From Streptomyces lateritius (GTDB lineage Bacteria; Actinomycetota; Actinomycetes; Streptomycetales; Streptomycetaceae): a stretch of 40,823 nucleotides of DNA. Each line of letters starts with the position of its first letter. Positions within the stretch are counted from its first letter, which is position 1. The stretch spans positions 340,672-381,494 of the forward strand of contig NZ_BMTO01000009.1 in NCBI RefSeq assembly GCF_014649715.1, read 5' to 3'. The notes beneath the pieces are model-generated. The model made no database searches and was not told the origin of the DNA. It saw only the letters and a program-made list of their open reading frames with translations. The translations under genes and the position numbers were made by a program. Of this stretch, positions 35,849 to 40,823 are shown in pieces.

Positions 35849-37936
35849 GTGACCCTGGCCCGCCTCGCCGCCCTCCATGGCGTCGCCACGTCGTACGAAC
35901 CCTCCGAGGGCGTCACCGTCCAGGTGCCCGACGCCACGGTCGTGGCCGTGCTCGGCGTCCTGGACGTCGACGCGTCCACGCCGGAGGCGGTCGCCGCCTC
36001 GCTCGAAGCGGCGCTGCGCGAGGAGCGGGAGCGCCTTCTGCCGCCCACTCTGGTGTGCTGGCAGGACGGCCCCGTGGGCCCGCCGGAGGGCCTGCCGCCC
36101 GGTACCCGGCTCCGCGTCACGACCGAGTCCGGCCAGATGCTGGAGGAGACGGACTGGGAGCACACCGACTGGGAGCGGCTGCCGCTCGGCGTGCACCAGG
36201 TCGACGCCGTCGCCCCCGAGGGCCGGGGCGGCCGGAGCACTCTCGTCGTCGCCCCCGCGCGCGTGCCCCGGCCCGAGGGACGGGCCTTCGGGCTGCTCGT
36301 CCAGCTCTACTCCGTGCTCTCCGCCCGCTCCTGGGGCATGGGCGACCTCGGCGACCTGCGCGAACTCGCCGCCTGGGCGGGGCGGACGCACGGCGCCGGG
36401 TTCGTCCAGGTCAACCCGCTCCACGCGGCCGTGCCGGGGGCGCCCACCGACCCATCCCCGTACCGCCCTTCCTCGCGCCGCTTCCCGGATCCCGTCCATC
36501 TGCGGATCGAGGAGGTCCCCGAGTACGGCTTCGTGGGCCCCGAGTACCACGACGAGCTGGAATCCGTCCTCGCCGACGCCACCGAGCTGCGCGAACGGGT
36601 GCTCCGCAAGGGCGCGCTGATCGACCGGGACGCGGTGTGGGAGGTCAAGCGGCGCGCCCTGGAACTCGTACGGACCGTGGAGCTCGGGCCCGGCAGACGC
36701 GCCGAGTACCGTGACTTCCTCGCCGAGCGCGGCCGCGCCCTGGAGGACCACGCCACCTACTGCGCCCTGGCCGAGCGCCACGGGCACCACTGGCGGTCCT
36801 GGCCGGAGGAGCTGCGCGACCCCCGTTCCGCGGCGGAGGCCGTACGCGCCGACGGAGAACTGACCGCCCGGGTCGATTTCCACTCCCGGCTCGCCTGGCT
36901 GACGGACCGGCAGCTCGCCGCGGCCGGCGAGGCCGCGCGGGCCGCCGGGATGGCGGTCGGGATCGTCCACGACCTTGCGGTGGGCGTCCATCCCGACGGT
37001 TCCGACGCGTGGGCCCAGCAGGACGCGTTCGCCGCGGGCATGTCGGTCGGCGCCCCGCCCGACGCCTTCAACGCCCGCGGCCAGGACTGGGGGCTGCCGC
37101 CCTGGCGCCCCGACGCCCTCGCCGCCTCGGGCTACGCGCCGTACCGCGGCCTCCTCAGGGAGCTGCTGCGCCATGCGGGCGCACTGCGGATCGACCATGT
37201 GATGGGTCTGTTCCGGCTCTGGTGGGTGCCCGAGGGGTGCGAGCCCACCGAGGGGACGTACGTCCGGTACGACTCCGAGGCCATGCTCGCCGTCCTCGTC
37301 CTGGAGGCCCACCGGGCGGGGGCCGTGGTCATCGGCGAGGACCTCGGCACCGTCGAGCCGGGCCTGCGCGAGCGGCTGTCCCGGCGCGGGGTGCTGGGCA
37401 CCTCGGTCCTCTGGTTCGAGCGGGACTGGGCGGGTGGCGGGCGCCCGCTGATCCCGGAGGAGTGGCGCCCCGACTGCGTGGCCACCGCCACCACCCACGA
37501 CCTCCCCTCCACGGCGGCCCGCCTGAGCGGGGACCACGTCGCCCTGCGCCACCGGCTCGGGCTGCTCACCGGCGACCTGGAGCGCGAGCAGGGCCGGGAC
37601 GCGGCCGAGGTGCGGGAGTGGCTGGCGTACCTCCAGCGCCTCGGGCTGCTGCCGGAGGGCCCGGGGGACGAGGAGGCCGAGATCAGGGCCGTCCACCGGT
37701 TCCTGCTGCGCACCCCGGCCACGATGGTCGGGGCGTGGCTGCCGGACATGGTCGGGGACCGGCGCCCGCAGAACCTGCCGGGCACCTGGGACCAGTACCC
37801 GAACTGGCGGCTGCCCGTGGCGGGCCCGGACGGGCAGCCGCTCTCCCTGGAGCAGCTGGCCGACTCGCCCCGTCTGCACCGTCTGATGAGCGTCTTCGGG
37901 TCCCGTACGGCACCCCCGGACGCGCGGGCGGTTTAG
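35849..37936 (+). CDS. malQ: 4-alpha-glucanotransferase (amylomaltase, GH77)
   Basis: The 695-residue enzyme has an N-terminal domain of about 140 residues, seen in actinobacterial MalQ, then the GH77 barrel. Catalytic residues are Asp449 (nucleophile, LRIDHVMG), Glu497 (acid/base, GEDLGTV) and Asp551 (transition-state stabiliser, THDLPST). Their spacing matches Thermus amylomaltase (293/340/395). It transfers alpha-1,4-glucan segments between maltodextrins in maltose and glycogen metabolism. The GTG has GGAG about seven bases upstream. A 20-base gap separates its stop from the next small gene. No MalR operator was evident nearby. Confidence 0.96.
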   Translation: MTLARLAALHGVATSYEPSEGVTVQVPDATVVAVLGVLDVDASTPEAVAASLEAALREERERLLPPTLVCWQDGPVGPPEGLPPGTRLRVTTESGQMLEETDWEHTDWERLPLGVHQVDAVAPEGRGGRSTLVVAPARVPRPEGRAFGLLVQLYSVLSARSWGMGDLGDLRELAAWAGRTHGAGFVQVNPLHAAVPGAPTDPSPYRPSSRRFPDPVHLRIEEVPEYGFVGPEYHDELESVLADATELRERVLRKGALIDRDAVWEVKRRALELVRTVELGPGRRAEYRDFLAERGRALEDHATYCALAERHGHHWRSWPEELRDPRSAAEAVRADGELTARVDFHSRLAWLTDRQLAAAGEAARAAGMAVGIVHDLAVGVHPDGSDAWAQQDAFAAGMSVGAPPDAFNARGQDWGLPPWRPDALAASGYAPYRGLLRELLRHAGALRIDHVMGLFRLWWVPEGCEPTEGTYVRYDSEAMLAVLVLEAHRAGAVVIGEDLGTVEPGLRERLSRRGVLGTSVLWFERDWAGGGRPLIPEEWRPDCVATATTHDLPSTAARLSGDHVALRHRLGLLTGDLEREQGRDAAEVREWLAYLQRLGLLPEGPGDEEAEIRAVHRFLLRTPATMVGAWLPDMVGDRRPQNLPGTWDQYPNWRLPVAGPDGQPLSLEQLADSPRLHRLMSVFGSRTAPPDARAV

Positions 37937-37956
37937 GTGTTCGCTACGTTTGCACC

Positions 37957-38187
37957 GTGGACAAGAAGAACGCCCTGCGCGCCGGTGCTGTCGCGGCCGG
38001 TACGACGCTGATGATGCTGCTCATGTCGTCCCCCGCGCTCGCGCTCACCCGCGACGACGGTGACGACCCGGCCCCCAAGCTGAGTGTCGTCGAGACCCTC
38101 GGCCTGTACGTGGCCGCGCCGATCGTGCTGTTCCTGGTGATCGCCGGTCTGGTGATGATGCTCGACAAGTCCAAGAAGCAGGTCTGA
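37957..38187 (+). CDS. Small membrane protein downstream of malQ
   Basis: The 76-residue protein begins MDKKNALRAGAVAAG, has a first hydrophobic segment (about 10-30) that could be a signal peptide cleaved near ALA, then an Asp-rich stretch (RDDGDDPAPK), a second helix at about 47-68 and a basic C-terminus (DKSKKQV). The likely mature form is a single-pass protein with a short external acidic segment. The GTG has no ribosome site; a TACGTT sequence about nine bases upstream raises the possibility of a leaderless transcript. A strong bidirectional hairpin follows. Function is unknown. Confidence 0.8.
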   Translation: MDKKNALRAGAVAAGTTLMMLLMSSPALALTRDDGDDPAPKLSVVETLGLYVAAPIVLFLVIAGLVMMLDKSKKQV

Positions 38188-38211
38188 GCACCGGCCTCGG
38201 CTGAATCTTTT

Positions 38212-38253
38212 CGAGGGCGCCGTACGGTACGCGAGTACCGCACGGCGCCCTCG
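38212..38253. terminator. Strong bidirectional hairpin between convergent genes
   Basis: Two 19-base arms (38212-38230 and 38235-38253) pair at 18 of 19 positions around a GCGA loop. It sits between the small membrane-protein gene (+) and the MarR gene (-) and can end transcription from both sides. TCTTTT precedes it on the plus strand, giving AAAAGA on the far side when read from the minus strand. Confidence 0.92.
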
Positions 38254-38282
38254 CATGCGTTCGCGCCGAATCCCGGGCGTTC

Positions 38283-38792
38283 CTAGACGGTGCCGGCGAG
38301 CAGCTTGCGCAGCAGGCCGGCCAGCTGCTCCCGCTCCTCGGGTTCGAGCGCCGATTCCAGCGCCTCGCGCTGCTCCGCCAGACCGGCCGCGACGGCCTGG
38401 TCCACCAGCTCGCGCCCGCGTTCGCTGAGCGTCACCCGCAGTCCGCGCCGGTCGTTCGGGTCGGGGCTGCGGCTGAGCAGTCCGGCCTTCTCCAGCCTGT
38501 CCAGACGGCCCGTCATCCCGCCGGTGGTGATCATCAGGGTCGCGGTGAGCTCGCGCGGCGAGAGCGTGAACGGCTCACCCGAGCGGCGCAGCGTCGCGAG
38601 CACGTCGAACTCCCCGAGCGCCATGCCGTACGGCGCGTACGCCTTGTCGACGCGGCCGCGCATGGCGTTCGCGAGGCGGTAGATCCGTCCGAAGACGGCC
38701 ATCGGGAGTGTGTCCAGGTCCGGGCGGACTGCTGCCCACTGGTCGGTGATGGCGTCGACGGCGTCGTGAGCGGGGGCTTCGGTCCGGTCCAT
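38283..38792 (-). CDS. MarR-family transcriptional regulator
   Basis: The 169-residue protein has a MarR winged-helix domain: helices around 20-50, a recognition region LSPRELTATLMITTGGMTGRLDRL (about 85-108) and the wing SPDPNDRRGLRVTLSERG (about 116-133). The C-terminal helices would form the dimer interface. The ATG at 38792 has GAGGAG about nine bases upstream; an ATG at 38873 would add 27 residues unlike the family. The gene diverges from a DMT exporter across a strong palindrome (38902-38929), the arrangement of a MarR repressor controlling an efflux gene and itself. The ligand is unknown. Confidence 0.92.
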   Translation of the reverse strand: MDRTEAPAHDAVDAITDQWAAVRPDLDTLPMAVFGRIYRLANAMRGRVDKAYAPYGMALGEFDVLATLRRSGEPFTLSPRELTATLMITTGGMTGRLDRLEKAGLLSRSPDPNDRRGLRVTLSERGRELVDQAVAAGLAEQREALESALEPEEREQLAGLLRKLLAGTV

Positions 38793-38901
38793 GGCGGCGG
38801 TCTCCTCGGTCGGTCGCCTCGACGGCGGCACTTCCCCCGAGGGTAAGCACTCCGGACCAAGCCGGTCAGCCATGACCCACTTAACGAGTGGCCTCTTGTT
38901 A

Positions 38902-38929
38902 ATAAGTAGCTTACCGATAAGCTACTTAT
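38902..38929. promoter_or_regulatory. 12+4+12 palindrome between marR and exporter genes, probable MarR operator
   Basis: ATAAGTAGCTTA and TAAGCTACTTAT are perfect inverted arms around CCGA. Each arm also contains a smaller TAAG-N3-CTTA palindrome, so two 11-base sites lie about 15 bases apart. The block is strikingly AT-rich for this genome and is centred 62 bases before the exporter ATG. It fits a MarR dimer pair regulating both divergent genes. Confidence 0.88.
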
Positions 38930-38976
38930 CGTCAAGCAACATCGCCTCGCGAACGAGGAACAAGGGGGGACCCGTC

Positions 38977-39927
38977 ATGTCCCGCAAGGCCGCCGTCACC
39001 GCGCTCACCGCGCTCGCCCCGATCTCCTGGGGCTCCACCTACCTCGTCACGACCGAGTTCCTGCCGCCCGACCGGCCGCTCTTCACCGGCCTTATGCGCG
39101 CCCTGCCCGCCGGGCTCCTGCTCCTCGCCGTCACCCGCAAGCTGCCGCGGGGTGCCTGGTGGTGGAAGTCGGCGGTCCTCGGCGGCCTCAACATCGGCGC
39201 CTTCTTCCCGCTCCTCTTCCTCGCCGCGTACCGCCTGCCCGGCGGGGTCGCCGCCGTCGTCGCGTCGGTGGGCCCGCTCTTCGTCGTCGGGCTGGCCGCC
39301 CTCTTCCTCGGCGACCGGCCCACGGTGCGCTCCGTGCTCACCGCCGTCGCGGCCGCCTTCGGCGTCAGCCTGGTGGTTCTGAAGGCGGGAGCCGCGCTGG
39401 ACCTGGTCGGTGTGGTCGCCGGACTGCTCTCCGCCCTCTCCATGTCCGCCGGAACCGTCTTGACCAAGCGCTGGGGGAGGCCCCAGGGGGTCGGAGCGCT
39501 GGCGATGACCGGCTGGCAGCTCACCGCGGGCGGCCTGACCATCCTGCCGATCGCCCTCCTGGTCGAGGGCGCCCCGCCGGCGCTGGACTCCACCGGCCTG
39601 CTCGGCTACGCCTACCTCGCCCTCGGGAACACCGCGGTCTCCTACTTCCTCTGGTTCCGCGGGATCGAGCGGCTGAGCGCCTCCTCGGTGACCCTCCTCG
39701 GCCCGCTGTCGCCGCTCACGGCGGCCGTCATCGGCTGGGTGGCGCTCGGTCAGGCGCTGGGCCCGGTGCAGCTGGCGGGCATGGCGCTCGCGTTCGGGGC
39801 GACGATCTTCGGACAGCTGGGCGGCCCGCGCCACCCCGCCGTGAGAACTACTGAACCTTTCACTTCAACTGAAAGGAACAGTCAAGAATTTTCGATAGAC
39901 CGTGAAGTTTCTGGGGTGCGACGGTAG
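38977..39927 (+). CDS. EamA/DMT-superfamily exporter
   Basis: The 316-residue membrane protein has about ten predicted helices in two EamA repeats, opening with the family-type APISWGSTYLVTTEFLPP segment near residue 15. The second repeat contains ALGNTAVSYFLWFRGIERLSA. It is presumably an efflux pump for a small metabolite or drug, controlled by the divergent MarR protein. The ATG at 38977 follows a GGGGGG run by about seven bases. The last 30 or so residues (from about HPAVRTTEPF) are hydrophilic, come from unusually AT-rich DNA and overlap the next gene's start, so the true end may have been altered by rearrangement or frameshift. Confidence 0.87.
   Translation: MSRKAAVTALTALAPISWGSTYLVTTEFLPPDRPLFTGLMRALPAGLLLLAVTRKLPRGAWWWKSAVLGGLNIGAFFPLLFLAAYRLPGGVAAVVASVGPLFVVGLAALFLGDRPTVRSVLTAVAAAFGVSLVVLKAGAALDLVGVVAGLLSALSMSAGTVLTKRWGRPQGVGALAMTGWQLTAGGLTILPIALLVEGAPPALDSTGLLGYAYLALGNTAVSYFLWFRGIERLSASSVTLLGPLSPLTAAVIGWVALGQALGPVQLAGMALAFGATIFGQLGGPRHPAVRTTEPFTSTERNSQEFSIDREVSGVRR
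39856..39876. promoter_or_regulatory. Inverted repeat upstream of the second exporter, candidate operator
   Basis: CCTTTCA and TGAAAGG form a perfect 7+7 inverted repeat with a 7-base loop, inside an AT-rich block (about 39846-39900) between the two exporter genes. It lies 26 bases before the proposed GTG. It differs from the marR palindrome, so a different regulator is expected. It also overlaps the coding tail of the first exporter. Confidence 0.55.
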
Positions 39928-40723
39928 AGCCACCGCAACCGGAAGGACCACCGCGGCACTCCTGGACCGCGTCCGCCCCGAACCGAGCGGGACCGACGAG
40001 CCGGCCACCGCGAAGAACCTCGTGCGGGGAGCCGGCCCCGGCGTTCTCCTCGCGCTCGTCGCCACGGTCGTCTGGTCCGGCAGCTTCGTCACCTCCCGCG
40101 CCCTGCACGACTCCGTCCCGCCCGTCCAGGCCGCGTTCTGGGGCTGGCTCGTCGCCCAACTCGCCGTCGCCCCCTTCGCGGCCCGCGAGACCTGGTGGCA
40201 GCGGCGGCTCGTCCGCCGCCACCTCGGCTTCGTCACCCTCGCCGCCCTGCTCGGTGTGACCGTCTACAACACCCTGGTCAACCAGGCCGGACTCACCGTC
40301 ACCGCAGGCAACATGGGCCTGATCATGGCCGCCTCCCCGGTTCTCATGGCGCTCTACGCCCGCCTCGGCGGCGCCCGGCTCGGGGCCCGGCGCGTGACCG
40401 GCATGCTGATCGCCTGCGCCGGGGTGCTGCTCCTGGTCGGCAAGGGGTCGCTGCCCACCTCCCTCGCCGCCGGCGAGCTGTGGATGCTGGCGGCGGCCGT
40501 CAGCTTCGCCTCGTACAGCGCCCTGCTCAAGCGCCGCCCGGCCGAACTCGGCGGCGTCGTCTTCCTCTTCACCACCTTCGTCCTCGGCGCCCTGATGCTG
40601 CTGCCGGCCTACGGCATCAGCCTCGCCGTCCAGGGCGGCTTCGAGCCCTCCGCCTCCACCGTCGGCCCCCTCGTCCAGGTCGGCGTCCTCTCCTCCGCCG
40701 TCGCCTTCTCCGCCTGGAACTAG
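39902..40723 (+). pseudogene. EamA/DMT exporter truncated by an insertion sequence
   Basis: 273 residues remain of a protein normally near 300-330. Eight or so helices are recognisable (LLALVATVVWSGSFVTSRAL, then TVYNTLVNQAGLTVTAGNMG typical of the family). The frame stops at AVAFSAWN followed by TAG, just where family members continue into the last two helices. The sequence beyond the stop encodes the C-terminus of a transposase on the other strand, so the loss is explained by insertion. The GTG start has no ribosome site; GTG at 40022 is an alternative. The product is probably non-functional. Confidence 0.85.
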
Positions 40724-40823
40724 TGACCTGAGTCGGGGATTCGTCGGCAGTAGGCGGCTACTTTGTCGAGGATCTCGTCGGCGGTCTTCGTCCAGACGAA
40801 CGGCCTGGGGTGCTCGTTCCAGT
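40720..40823 (-). CDS. IS630-family transposase, C-terminal fragment (runs off the window)
   Basis: The last 33 codons read WNEHPRPFVWTKTADEILDK and on to IPDSGH, the well-conserved C-terminus of IS630-type DDE transposases common in Streptomyces. The upstream part lies beyond the window. The stop TAG is formed at 40722-40720, so its first bases come from the terminal TA and its last base from the host gene. Confidence 0.9.
   Translation of the reverse strand, partial: WNEHPRPFVWTKTADEILDKVAAYCRRIPDSGH
40721..40823. mobile_element. IS630-family insertion sequence, one end only
   Basis: The element enters at CTAG (40720-40723). IS630 elements insert at TA and duplicate it, and CTAG is a usual target, so the boundary is probably at the TA (40721-40722). 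The other end and the second TA copy lie outside the window, so terminal inverted repeats cannot be compared. Confidence 0.82.

Overview
The window looks like chromosomal DNA of a Streptomyces or close relative. GC is very high, with a strong third-position GC bias that opens long spurious antisense frames. GTG starts and ATGA/GTGA/TGATG stop-start overlaps are common, and the gene content is typical of the genus (csn chitosan-oligosaccharide operon, group II truncated haemoglobin, actinobacterial MalQ, PknG). No rRNA, tRNA or CRISPR array was seen, and no stretch above 300 bases lacks a gene.

Layout. 28-2776 (+): ettA, a 4HBT thioesterase and an unknown protein in one tight operon. 2754-10726 (-): a small membrane protein, then two large FtsX-type permeases translationally coupled to a MacB/LolD-type ATPase whose C-terminus carries an AbrB-like segment. 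10872-12365: truncated haemoglobin (-) and a PIMT-like methyltransferase (+). 12377-23180 (-): a seven-gene operon reading GlnX-like membrane sensor, GlnH-like binding protein, coiled-coil protein, PknG kinase, PP2C phosphatase, VWA protein and FHA protein. 23418-30234 (-): a complete csnR-E-F-G-H-K operon (ROK repressor, lipoprotein, two permeases, GH4 glycosidase, sugar kinase), with a perfect palindrome upstream of csnR. 30436-35398: MscS channel (-), HNH nuclease (+) and a secreted GH84-like enzyme (-). 35606-38187 (+): a small repeat protein, malQ and a 76-residue membrane protein, closed by a strong hairpin. 38283 to the end: MarR regulator (-) divergent from a DMT exporter (+) across a two-site palindrome, then a second DMT exporter cut short by an IS630-like element that runs off the window.

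How the genes work together. The most interesting unit is the GlnX/GlnH/PknG locus. The core trio is known from mycobacteria and corynebacteria as an amino-acid sensing pathway. Here it shares an operon with a candidate eraser (PP2C), reader (FHA) and scaffold (VWA, coiled coil). Kinase, phosphatase and FHA protein each carry two Cys4-type zinc-ribbon-like motifs outside their catalytic or FHA domains, which suggests assembly into one complex. The second point of interest is the GH84-like enzyme, in which two active-site residues conserved in characterised O-GlcNAcases appear to be replaced.
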